From Selaginella moellendorffii (Eukaryota > Streptophyta > Lycopodiopsida > Selaginellales > Selaginellaceae), in contig NW_003314262.1 of assembly GCF_000143415.4 (NCBI RefSeq), forward strand, positions 4,562,868 through 4,585,210: a stretch of DNA of 22,343 nucleotides, read 5' to 3'. Position 1 is the stretch's first letter. Each line of letters opens with the position of its first letter. The position numbers and the translations under genes are program-made. This document shows, piece after piece, positions 9,938-18,935 of this stretch. The notes under the pieces were generated by a model. The model was not told the DNA's origin, did no database searches, and saw nothing but the letters and a program-made list of their open reading frames with translations.

Positions 9938-10505
9938 CTACTTTGCACTGGAATGATTGGTTCGGCAGCAAATTGATCTTCCTAGCACATTAGATTTTGG
10001 GTTTTTTTTTGTTTCTTGTCATTCCATTGGCGCTGAGAAGATTGGTTTGGCAACGAACCAATCTTCCCAACACATCAGATTCTGGGTTTTTTTTGTTTCT
10101 TGTCGTTCTATCGGCACTGAGAAGATCAGTTCAGCGACGAATTGATCTTCCCAGTGCTAAGGGAACTTCTTCTTTTCTTCTTTTTTTTTGTTCCCTTGGC
10201 ACTGAGAAGATTGATTCGGCGACAAACCAATCTTCCTAGTGCCAAGGGAACTACTTCTTTTTTTTCCTTTTTTTTGTTCCCTTGGCACTGAGAAGATTGG
10301 TTCGGCAACGAACCAATCTTCTCAGCACCAAAGGAATTGCTTCTTTTTTTTCTTTTTTTTGTTCCCTTGGTGCTAAGAAGATTGGTTCGGCGACGAATCA
10401 ATCTTCCCAGCATTAAGGGAATTGCTTCTTTTCTTTTTTTTTTGTTCCCTTGGTACTGAGAAGATCAGTTTGGCGACAAACCGATCTTCTTAGTGCCAAG
10501 GGAAC
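9938..10505 (+). repeat. Tandem array of seven long hairpins (~84-bp period)
   Basis: Units begin at about 9938 (degenerate), 10021, 10104, 10190, 10276, 10361 and 10444, with spacing of 83-86 bases. Each unit is an inverted repeat of about 28 bases per arm: TTCCCTTGGCACTGAGAAG, then GATTGGTTCG, a GCGA or GCAA loop, CGAACCAATC, and the complementary right arm. Units are joined by T-rich linkers (TTCTTTTTTTTCTTTTTTTT). The tetraloops fit GNRA. The best unit, at 10276, is almost perfectly paired. No protein motif or CRISPR-like spacer diversity is seen. The array could be a self-folding RNA, a small-RNA source, or a slipped-replication product of a palindrome. Confidence 0.9.
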
Positions 10506-11519
10506 TGCTTCGTGTTTTTTTAGTGTTTACTCAAGTTTATTTGTCATTTTCATATAGACATATAAATCATGCCATAACAGAAAAAGTGTGTCGGTCAACC
10601 TCAATGGACCCGTTCTCCAGGAAAAACAACTAGATCATTGTGTTAGATTCACTAGGGACACCTCACAAGTTCAAAGCATTGCTTTGGAGGAAGACCATGG
10701 TGGGAGCAGTGGTATCCAGATCCAAGTAATGGTTGATCCTGATCCAAGTGTTAGCATGTAGGAGCTAAATGGTTCTAGAGAACGTGGAAATGCAGAAGCT
10801 AGCTATAGCATAGGAGAAGCTGCTGGTAGTAGTGCCATAGGTGGTGGGGTGGAACTTGGTGGCAGAAATGAGGCACTTGGTGCTATAGGTGGTGGGGTAG
10901 ATCTTGGTGGTGGAAATGACAGACATGTTGCTGCTCCTAAAGGTCACAGAAATGAGGTGGTAACTATGCTAGAGACCAACACGATCTTGAATGAGCGAAT
11001 ACGCAAGACTATTGTCCAGGCTCAAGAACGAACTATCAGCAAGGTGTTAGGTGAAATGGCTTGGAAAGGATCCCAACATCTTCAGATTCCACTTTGCCAT
11101 CTTAAGCAGAGTCATTGGGTGTGCTCAGCCTATGATCTCAACATGGCTATTTATACCTCTTTCACAAAGGTTGGATTCGGGCACACTACTGGATCATTTA
11201 TTGTGTTCTCATCATTCCCCAGAACAAATCACATAGATATGGTTACTCACAAGATCAAGCAGACTTGGGATCAAATATGGCAGAGGAAATCTCAAGAGTT
11301 TGATATTTTGATGGCGTGCCACAAGGAGACACAAGCCTTTGTAGGCCGGATGTTCTTCATTATTGATGGAAACCACCGGTGGCTAGCATTTTAGAAGTGT
11401 ACCCAAGAGATATTCCAAGACGATGACAAGTGACATATTTGTGTTCTAGTGACACTTGTGGAGCCATAGGATCAAAACCAAGTTGTGATGCTCAACTTGT
11501 CATGTCACAAGATCACCAT

Positions 11520-11568
11520 GTAAAAATCATTTACTAGTAACCTTTGTTCTCACCAACTATGTTACAAG
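11520..11568 (+). other. Probable intron 1 of the ParB/methyltransferase pseudogene
   Basis: GTAAAAATC donor and TTACAAG acceptor enclose a stretch with TAA at 11521 and CTAGTAAC, a branch-point-like motif also found in intron 3. The joined frame does not match the next coding frame exactly, so the acceptor or a nearby indel is unsettled. Confidence 0.4.
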
Positions 11569-11778
11569 CTTAATCAGTTTGCTTTCCAAGCATATACCTT
11601 GGTCCATGATATCGAGCACTTTCGATATGTTGGCATGCTTTCTCTCGAGGAAATCTAGATGCTGTATAGTCTTGAGGTTATGGAAGCAGTTCAAGCAAAG
11701 CTTGTAGCACATAAAGGCCAAAAGTTTCTTACTTGGTATCAGGTGCCTATGGATTTTGTGGTTGTGGTTTGGGCAAAG

Positions 11779-11843
11779 GTATCCTTTTCTTGCATGAACT
11801 TGTGTTTTCTACTCACAAGTTTTCCTTTTACCCAATTGTCAAG
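11779..11843 (+). other. Intron 2 of the ParB/methyltransferase pseudogene
   Basis: A 65-base intron with AAAG/GTATCC donor and a pyrimidine-rich run before the GTCAAG acceptor. Removal joins VVVVWAK to VEQNSYLKITQVMDEVQK in a clean helical frame. Confidence 0.65.
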
Positions 11844-12634
11844 GTGGAGCAAAACTCATATTTGAAGATTACGCAAGTGATGGATGAGGTGCAAAAGAAT
11901 CTTGAATTGTGACAAATTGAGCAACGCATTTTGAACTCGAAGAAATCAAAGGTGAAGAAGCTACTTGCGATTGTAGACATTCGACGTGATAAAAATTGGC
12001 TGGATTGCATTGCAGAGATATGCTCTTGATCGATAACATCGCAAAAAGCAAGCTCTCCTTCAATAAACAAACCTCTCGCTTGGAGCTCCCCAACACTTGG
12101 CATCGTAACAATGATAAAAGGTTCGAGAGCAAACTTGAGAATGTGATGAAGGAGAAGCTCTATATCACTCAGAATATTATAGCTACTAAAGAGCTATTTC
12201 AAGTATGGGATACAAAATTCCTTACCAATGCCCGCACCAGCATAACACTTCCAGAATATGTTCGAGCTTCCCTTCAAGAGCTTGGGAATGGATGGCTTTC
12301 TGATGGCAACTCAAGCTCCATAAATTTCAAGAACTAGCTAGGCCAATTTTTTCTCTCATGCCGGATGGTATATAGATATATTGCAAGAAATTGATTTAAT
12401 AATGGCTCTTTTATAGATATTTAAATCATTGCCTAGGGGCTCTAGTATACATAGTAAGTGTTTTTTTCAAGCTCTTGATTGGTGAGAAGAAGCTTGGCAT
12501 GTATAAGCCAAAGTTCCATTGTCCCACTGTGCGAGAGCGAGAATTTTGTCCATGGTACTTGGAGTTGTGGAGGCAAGTGCCATCATCACCTTTTGAGCTC
12601 AATTTCTACCTCAAGTGTCATCTAGGTTTGACAA

Positions 12635-12677
12635 GTAAAACTTTCTATTAGTAACTTATGTTTCTACTTTATTGTAG
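12635..12677 (+). other. Intron 3 of the ParB/methyltransferase pseudogene
   Basis: GTAAAACTTTC donor, TTAGTAAC branch-like motif and a pyrimidine run ending in TTGTAG. It is 43 bases with this donor; a donor at 12626 (AG/GTTTGA) would make it 52. Both restore the frame into ALLEGVEMP. Either is very short for a land plant. Confidence 0.55.
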
Positions 12678-13060
12678 AGGCACTTTTGGAGGGAGTGGAG
12701 ATGCCTTAAGACAGGGATGAGATTTATATTGAGCAGACTGAAGATGAATGAGTGGAGAACCTGGCTGAAAACTCTTCTACCCCATTTCATCCTATAGCAG
12801 TTGCTCATTCCCCAGATCCTACTGCCACTGCTCGTCCAACCCTGACTGCTCAAAATGTACGAAGGCAACTCCATAGTGAGGACATCCAAGAGAGTAAGAA
12901 CTTGATTTCTAATGATCTTGCTTATTGTAATTTGGTTGTAGATGTCAGAGAAACCAGCCAGCACTTTATATGTCCACGTACAAATGCATTCTTTCCATCC
13001 CTCCCCACTGCTATAGAGGATGACCTCCAAGAGTTATCTTCATCGGCTTCACATAAAAAT

Positions 13061-13116
13061 GTATGAAAACAAACATGTATTAACTTTAATATTTCCCGAT
13101 TTTGAACACTATTCAG
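13061..13116 (+). other. Intron 4 of the ParB/methyltransferase pseudogene
   Basis: GTATGAAAAC donor and CTATTCAG acceptor, 56 bases, phase 0. Removal joins the acidic region ending SSASHKN to VHPLSPVGSVGNMEIVIGDY. Confidence 0.65.
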
Positions 13117-13551
13117 GTTCACCCTCTTTCTCCTGTGGGAAGTGTTGGCAATATGGAAATAGTTATTGGGGACTACTTTTAGCTTTCCAACAACATGAGC
13201 TGAGAGTCTTCTATGTTCCATCGATGGATGTGAGGATTGGGAATGAACAATACTTTCAGCATCAACCTCACATTCTTTGACTTGCCTGATGGGTTACCAC
13301 CTTTACAAGGCAACACTCCATCCTAGAACATCCTTTGACTAGACTATATTTCTCAAGTGATGGATGTGGCATCCAAGGTGTTGCGATATGAGGGCATTAT
13401 GCTAGTCATTCTTCCCCGTTCTTTATTTTGGGGAGGTCTTCTTGCAACGATGGCAGAGAATGATGACTCTAGATTGGTTGAGTTTGCATCAAGCTGCCTA
13501 CCCTCAAACATCCCGGTCGAAACAAAAGGAGCAAGTGGCTGAATCCAAAAG

Positions 13552-13605
13552 GTTTGCATTTCCTTATTTTTCATATCTTAAATTGATTCCCTCTTTTCAT
13601 TGTAG
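13552..13605 (+). other. Intron 5 of the ParB/methyltransferase pseudogene
   Basis: AAAAG/GTTTGC donor and a long pyrimidine run ending TTTTCATTGTAG, 54 bases, phase 0. Removal joins the methyltransferase-like exon to VLTWNYHALC. Confidence 0.65.
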
Positions 13606-13951
13606 GTTTTAACATGGAACTACCATGCTCTTTGCTGCTACTCTTGCCATCACAGTATTACACGAGTTGATGAGCGTGCAAGTTTAGCATTGCTAGGATA
13701 TGATAGCTTAATAAATATCATCCCAAATGTCATCGACAAGGACCATTATATAGAGTTCCTTGGTTATCAACACTGTTCACCAAAGGCCATACAAATCCTC
13801 CTAGAGTTGTTTTGTCTTCTAAGAGGATTGTGCTTGATGCTACAACAAATTTTGGTTCGATGGTGCTAGCGGTTAAAGAGATTGGGTATGCAATTTTTGC
13901 ACTAGAGAAGGAGAGTGCATTTGAAGGTGTTCTTGGGACATTTCATAATAG

Positions 13952-14009
13952 GTGATAATAAAGTATAAATTTCTCATTATAGTAATTCCATCATGGTTAT
14001 GTATATTAG
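13952..14009 (+). other. Intron 6 of the ParB/methyltransferase pseudogene
   Basis: AATAG/GTGATAATAAAG donor and ATGTATATTAG acceptor, 58 bases. It splits an Arg codon (AG/G) and joins GTFHN to WIDDVGYNLLCYAEAMAQAY, which runs to the TAA at 14149 with a single internal TAA at 14077. Confidence 0.7.
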
Positions 14010-14151
14010 GTGGATCGATGACGTGGGCTATAATTTGCTATGTTATGCAGAAGCAATGGCACAAGCTTATATACAATAAGAGCCCACAGTTAAAGAGCAT
14101 AATATTATACAAACTCCTCCTTTTGTGGATGTGGATGCCGAGGAAGACTAA

Positions 14152-14524
14152 GTTTAGTTTATTTTTTGTCAAATTTTTTAGTGGTAATATAGAGTTTCTT
14201 TTTTGATTTATGATATTTATTTTCTTATTAGACTTATATTATTTAGCTTTTTCTTGGACTGAAAATATATCTTAAGTTTTGAATAAAATTGTTGGTTCAT
14301 CCCAAACCAATCATTTAAACATCAACTTTTATATTTGGTGGATTATATTCACTTTCATTGACTTGAGCTCAACTCAAAAACTACCCAGCCCTAGTCCAAA
14401 TGCTTTCACCAATCTTTTAGGACCATTCCTTGACTCCACTTGACATTTAGCTTTTAGACTTTACTAATTAGACCACCCATAAAGTCCTTTTTTTGAGGTG
14501 CTACTTTTGAGGTGCTTTTGAGGT
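14152..14524. other. AT-rich 3' flank of the pseudogene
   Basis: No gene is seen. AATAAA at 14282-14287 could be a polyadenylation signal for the gene ending at 14151. The region then grades into the repeat that starts at about 14525. Confidence 0.4.
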
Positions 14525-15560
14525 ACTGAGTCCAAGTCTAAATACTAATACAAGTTGTGGGGTGAAAGCCCAAAGCTATCGTCTCTTGGGGGGCGAGGGG
14601 TAGAGGCATTGTAGGGGGTTCAAAAGTATAGTATGGAAAGTGTGAGGGTTGGACTCAAGTGGAATCAGTTTGGCTAGGAAAGGCTAGTGTGACCTAAGAA
14701 GGCTATGCCCAAGTGTTGGGTGATGATATTGAGGAGTCTAAGGCTAGAGTGAATACAAGTTGACAAACAAGATAGCTTGGTAAAGTGTTTAAGAGTTGAT
14801 TCTAGTTCCCTCGGAGGATCGAATGGTCAATGCTCCTCTCACTATGGATAGCACTACTTACTTGGATACCTAGTGTGGCTTAATGGAACCTTGCTCTAGC
14901 CCCATGGCTAAGGCACCCAAAGGTATAAGGTGGGGAGAGTACCTATAAGGCTCATGTAGGGCCACAATGTTCCGAAATGTCATCCTAAAGCCCCGGATTA
15001 TGGAAAGGAAGAGGAATAGTCCTTTGGTGTAGTGACCAAGAATACAATCACATGGTGAGGAAGTCCTAGAGGATAGTGGGACTTAATGGTTGGGCTTTTG
15101 AGCCTTCGTCTAGTGAGGTGTAGGCAAGCATACTATGGATGATGAGAGATTTGGTGGGGACAAGAGAAGGGACATTGGGAAAGGGCATTCTCCATGTTTC
15201 TGAGCATTCTAAAGGTGCTAAGATGAGGTCAAAGGATAACCACTCATAGATGGATGGCCCAGTCTTTGAGAGATAGGCTTGTGATATAGGTGGTGTTGGA
15301 CTACCAATGTGACAAGGGTGAATGGGCATAGCCTCAGCATAACAGGCTGATATATCGGTGGTACATTTAGGTGTCAATCATAAGATTGAACATATCGAGC
15401 ACTTGGACCAAATGCAAAGGTTAATTGGTATAGATATCATTCACGGGGGTAGCATGTCCCCAAGTCTGGAGTAGGACTTATGAAGGTTGTGAGTGAGACT
15501 CCTCTAAGTGGTTAGACGTATGGTTAAGTGACTAAAGTAGAATGGAAAATTTAATCGCTT
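14525..15560 (+). repeat. Non-coding repeat A(end)-B, copy 3, forward
   Basis: Similarity to module A begins just after the GA-rich tract (ACTGAGTCCAAGTCTAAATA) and runs through GGGGGGCGAGGGG and GGCTATGCCC. Module B starts at about 14815 (GGATCGAATGGTCAATGCTCC) and ends with AATGGAAAATTTAATCGCTT. The GA-rich tract and the front of A are missing. It is the forward arm of an inverted pair with 16495-17555. Confidence 0.8.
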
Positions 15561-15794
15561 CTATTGTGATCTTAACTATAGTTATTTAACGCAACCACAT
15601 TATTTGATTTATTAAGTCAAACACTTTTAGAATCACATTCTCAACTCTCTGAGGAAAACCTTATACTGTTCCTAAGATGCCAAAGTAATTCCCTTATTGG
15701 CACTTTTCTATTTACCATATTGCTAATATATTTACGTATGAACTAAGGTGGAGAGTTATGCCTTCTCAATATGCTATTTCACGAGGATAGGCCC
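15561..15794. other. Spacer between repeat copy 3 and the TRIM-like element
   Basis: AT-rich, with no gene or repeat recognised. With 16400-16494 it forms the non-TRIM part of the loop between the two inverted repeat arms. Confidence 0.4.
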
Positions 15795-15999
15795 ATATAA
15801 ACTTCTAAAATTTGGTTTTCCCGGGAGGCCATCTAGCCCAATACTATTCAAACCCAAAAATGTTTAACCTCAAGTATCCCAAGACCTTTAACTGATTGGA
15901 AAAGGGGGTGCACTCTTGTTCATGTGCCTTTTCCCTCTATATTTAAACCCTTATGGATCTCTTCTCGAGTCGTTCTTTTTAATTATTTATAATCTATCA
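15795..15999 (-). repeat. TRIM-like 3' terminal repeat
   Basis: Aligns with 16198-16399 across its length. Shared landmarks include AAGTATCCCAAGACC, GGGGTGCAC and CCTTTTCCCT, with scattered substitutions. On the minus strand it starts TGATAGATTATAAA. Confidence 0.65.
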
Positions 16000-16180
16000 C
16001 CCTTCCCTACAAGTTCATGCCCTCGTGAATGGAAGCTGAGAGCTACAACTCTCCCAAGAGCCCTGCTCTCTTGACACCCTACCCCTTGGGTCGAGTCCAG
16101 CTGGGAGCAAACTAGACCTACTAGATGTTAATCTAATATGTGGTGTGATTCCCCTAGTCAACCAACAAAGTTGGACTCAA

Positions 16181-16196
16181 GACTTCTATGATACCA
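16181..16196 (-). other. Putative primer binding site of the TRIM-like element
   Basis: The minus strand reads TGGTATCATAGAAGTC directly after the 5' terminal repeat. Its first eight bases match the complement of the tRNA-Met 3' end. Confidence 0.55.
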
Positions 16197-16197
16197 A

Positions 16198-16399
16198 ATA
16201 TAAACTCCTAAATTTGGTCTCTTTGAGAGGTTGCCCAGCTTAGTATTATTTAAACCCAAAGACGTTTAACCCTAAGTATCCCAAGACCCTTAACCAATTG
16301 GAAAAAGGGGTGCACTTTTGTTCATGGGCCTTTTCCCTTTATATTTGAACCTTTATGGATCGTCTTTCGAATTTTTTTTGTTTTGTTGTTTACAACCCA
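16198..16399 (-). repeat. TRIM-like 5' terminal repeat
   Basis: Partner of 15795-15999. On the minus strand it starts TGGGTTGTAAACAAC and ends AGGAGTTTATAT, next to the primer site. Confidence 0.65.
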
Positions 16400-16494
16400 C
16401 TCTTGAGGCCTTCTAATGCCAATATAAGTGTTGATATACTCAACCATTAATAAGAGTCAGACTAAGTAATAGTTCCAATACCAACTTGTAAAAC

Positions 16495-17555
16495 ACTAAT
16501 TTTTCCATTCTACTTTAGTCACTTAACCACACTTTTAACCACTTGGAGGAGTCTCATTCACAACTTCCAAAAGTCCTATTTCAGACTTGGGGACATATTA
16601 GCCCTTGAGAATGGCATCTTTGCCACTTAGCCTTTGCACTTGGTCCAAATGCTCCACATGTCTGATCTCATAACTATTATCCAAAAGTACCACTGATATA
16701 TCATCCTGTTATGCTAAAGCCATGCTCATTTACCTTTATCACACCGGTAGTCAAAGGCCACCTTCATGACAATCCCATCTCTCAAAAACTAAACCATTTA
16801 TCCATGAGTGGTCATTCTATGACCACACCTTAGCATCCTTAGGATGTTTAAAGACATAAAGAACACCCTTCCCCAATGTCCCTTCTTTAGTTCTCACCAA
16901 GTCCCCATCTACGGTCATGCTCAACAATGGTCAAGGCCCAAAGGCCGACCACTAAGTCCCACTGATATCTAAGACTTCCTCACCATATGACCGTATCCTT
17001 ATTCATTACACAAAAGGATTATTCCTTTTCCTTTCCACAACCCAGGATTTCAGGATAACATTTCAGAACATTGTACCCCTATGCGAGCCTCTTGGGTACT
17101 CTCCCCACCTTCTGCCTTTGGGTGCCCTAGCCATGTGGCTAGAGTAAGGTTTTGTTAAGCCACGCTAGGTATCCAAGTAGGTAATGTCACCCATAGTTGG
17201 AAGCATCGACCATTCGATCTCTCGGGGGAGCTAAAGCCAACTCTTGAACACTTCACCAAATTACCCTATTTGTCCATCTGTGTTCACTCTAGCCTTGAAC
17301 TCCTTAGTGGTTATATCATCACCCACCATGTGGGTATAGCCTTCCTTGGTCACACTAGCCTTTCCTGGAAAACCTAACTCCACTAAAGTCCTCCCCCTAC
17401 TATACTTTTGGAACTCATTAAACCCTCTAGGGTTTGGGAGACAATTGTTTTGGGCTTTCACCCTTGAGCTTAGACTCAGACTTGGACTTGGATTTGGTCT
17501 CAAACTCAGTATCAAACTCGGTCTCGGACTCGGTCTCAGTCTTGGTCTCAGTTTT
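16495..17555 (-). repeat. Non-coding repeat B-A, copy 4, inverted
   Basis: The plus strand reads the complement of module B (TTTTCCATTCTACTTTAGTCAC at the start, GACCATTCGATC near 17210), then the complement of module A, ending in a CT-rich tract (ACTCGGTCTCGGACTCGG) at 17478-17555. The tract is the GA-rich tract of module A read from the other strand. It is cut off by the LTR retrotransposon that begins at 17556; the rest of the copy probably lies beyond the window. Confidence 0.8.
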
Positions 17556-17779
17556 TGTTAGGCGCCAGCTTTGACCACGTGGTCAATGTCGGTCAAAGGG
17601 AGGCTCAAGGGTATATTAAGGCATGTTAGGGTAAGGGACTTAACCTACCCTAGGGCTCACAGTGGAGCGGTGGCGCAGTGGAGCTTTTGAGGTAGCTCGG
17701 GGGTGGTTGGGTGGTGAGGAACCTCATAGCATAGTTTAGGGTGACTAAATCTCTGTTTTTTTTGCGCCGGATCATAACA
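17556..17779 (+). repeat. 5' LTR of the Ty3/gypsy element
   Basis: 224 bases, starting TGTTA and ending TAACA, a perfect 5-base terminal inverted repeat. The first 114 bases match 22230-22343 with five differences, all transitions. GGTATATTAAGG near 17610 may serve as the TATA element. Confidence 0.93.
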
Positions 17780-17780
17780 T

Positions 17781-17791
17781 TGGTATCAGAG
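17781..17791 (+). other. Primer binding site (initiator Met tRNA)
   Basis: TGGTATCAGAG lies one base after the LTR and matches the start of the standard plant tRNA-iMet site TGGTATCAGAGC. Confidence 0.9.
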
Positions 17792-17803
17792 GAGTTGGTT
17801 GCG

Positions 17804-18830
17804 ATGGCCAACCAAGCTGAATGCTGGAATCCTATTATCGATGGTGGTGCCGATGATGGTGCCGATGAAGCTGCAGAGATTTGGACCATTCAAGATGTGG
17901 TTCATGAGCTGCGAGCCCTTAATCAAAATCAGCAAGAGATGCAAGACGAGATGCATGGCATGATGGATACCATGTCTGGGCGTGTTGAGGCACTCGAGGC
18001 TGGATGGGGTAGCACTCCAAGTAAGCCTTCTTTGGTAGATTGACTCAAGATTTCAACTTTTTCCGGTGATAGTGGTGTGGACAAGTGTCTTGCTTGGCTA
18101 GCCAATGTGAAGAAGTTCTTGGCTACTAGGGGAACTCTAAATGTAGAGGCTTTAGTGGCTATTCTGATGGTTTTGCATGATGTGGGTCTTTGATGGTGGA
18201 ATTGGCTTGAGGAGTCTCGTGTTGCGGATAAGAAACCACCAGTGTCTACCTTGGATGAGTTTGAGGCTGCTTTTTGTTTACATTTTGCCCCTCATTACGA
18301 CATGGTGAATGCTCGTACAGAACTTCGACATTTCCAGCAAGGGAAAATGACGCTTGGGGACTATATTGAGAAGCTTACTCGCTTGATTAGTCGTGTTTCA
18401 ATGAAGGATCCAAATCAAAACAAATCCTACTTCATTGATGGCGTACATAATGAGAGCATGCGGCAACACTTGTGTCATTCTCAGCCTACAAAGAGTTTGG
18501 AGGAGCTCTTTGATGCGGCTCGTCGACTTGACAATGATAAGCACAAGTCTCGCAAGTGTTCGTGGAGTCCTTCTGTTGAGAATCGTCGTGATGATCGCCA
18601 TGGACACAAGGATGGGAACAAGCATCACAAGTTGAAGTCGGTGGTGACTACCTCGGATGCAAAGGGGTCCAAGAAGCAGAAGTTCTTTGTGAAGAATTAT
18701 AAACAGGGTTGTCATCATTGCGGCGAACTTGGACACTACAAGGCTGATTGTCCGCAGTTGAAGAACAAGCAGCAGGACAAGAAGAATGGCCAATCTTCTT
18801 CTCACAGTAAGTTAAATACTAAAAAGTTGC
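17804..18830 (+). pseudogene. gag: Gag polyprotein region with CCHC zinc knuckle
   Basis: The ATG at 17804 (MANQAECWNP) is 12 bases after the primer site. A coiled-coil-like N-terminus is followed by the retrotransposon gag core: FSGDSGVDKCLAWL, WWNWLEESR, FEAAFCLHFAPHYD, YIEKLTRLISR. A basic linker leads to one CCHC knuckle at 18710-18751 (Cys, Cys, His, Cys with 2-4-4 spacing; CHHCGELGHYKADC). TGA stops at 18041 and 18192 break the frame, both in otherwise well kept sequence. Gag packages the RNA and forms the virus-like particle; the knuckle binds nucleic acid. Confidence 0.9.
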
Positions 18831-18935
18831 AAACTTTGCAGCGTGAGGATGACGAAAACGACCATTCTGATCGGAGGAAGCGACTTTCAATCATTGCTCA
18901 TCAGCTCAACTGTGTGTGGAATATGATGGAGCTCG

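Larger units (their letters stand above)
10558..14151 (+). pseudogene. Decayed multi-exon gene: ParB-like domain plus DNA amino-methyltransferase-like domain
   Basis: The frame is open from 10558, with a candidate Met at 10729 (MVDPDPSVSM). A Gly-rich 16-codon duplication lies at 10831-10920. The ParB-like part is about 11040-11520 (IPLCHLKQSHW, VGFGHTTGS, then FIIDGNHRWLAF with DGNHR at 11365). A long helical middle part follows (11590-13060). The C-terminal part resembles a beta-type amino-methyltransferase: FSINLTFFDLPDG with DLPDG at 13279 in place of DPPY, then a VLRYEGIMLVILP strand, then a motif-I-like VLDATTNFGSMVLA at 13830. It ends at TAA 14149 after an acidic tail (VDVDAEED). About six introns of 43-65 bases restore the frame. 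At least 15 stops, mostly TAG/TGA, and frameshifts near 12030, 12310 and 13795 show it is dead. Domain calls are by eye; the C-terminal fold is the better supported of the two. Confidence 0.6.
15795..16399 (-). mobile_element. TRIM-like miniature LTR retrotransposon
   Basis: Two direct repeats of about 200 bases (15795-15999 and 16198-16399) flank about 198 bases with no coding capacity. That size fits terminal-repeat retrotransposons in miniature. On the minus strand the 5' repeat is followed by TGGTATCATAGAAGTC (16196 back to 16181), close to the plant tRNA-Met primer site TGGTATCAGAGC. The internal region ends in a purine run (GTAGGGAAGGG) before TG at 15999. The repeat ends do not show a clear CA, and the 5-bp target duplication is uncertain. 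Such elements depend on enzymes from other retrotransposons. Confidence 0.6.

Noticed and set aside
9697-9990. Exact right end of the Tat-type LTR
   Set aside because: Several CA dinucleotides are possible. Without the 5' LTR or a target duplication none can be chosen.
9957-10413. Open frames on both strands across the hairpin array
   Set aside because: They follow from the tandem repeat and the T-runs. No protein feature is seen.
9938-10505. Possible CRISPR array
   Set aside because: The period is regular, but the whole unit (stem and linker) is repeated and there are no unique spacers or cas genes. The setting is a plant genome.
13020-13280. Alternative frame reading VFYVPSMDVRIGNEQYF
   Set aside because: It crosses intron 4 and ends before the DLPDG block. 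The frame that splices cleanly and reaches the methyltransferase-like motifs is preferred.
15066-15377. Minus-strand 103-codon open frame in repeat copy 3
   Set aside because: It lies in module B, and the frame is not conserved in the other three copies.
15789-16410. AGGCC on both sides of the TRIM-like element as a target duplication
   Set aside because: Using it would move the ends to bases that do not fit TG...CA or the PBS and PPT positions, so a chance match is likely.
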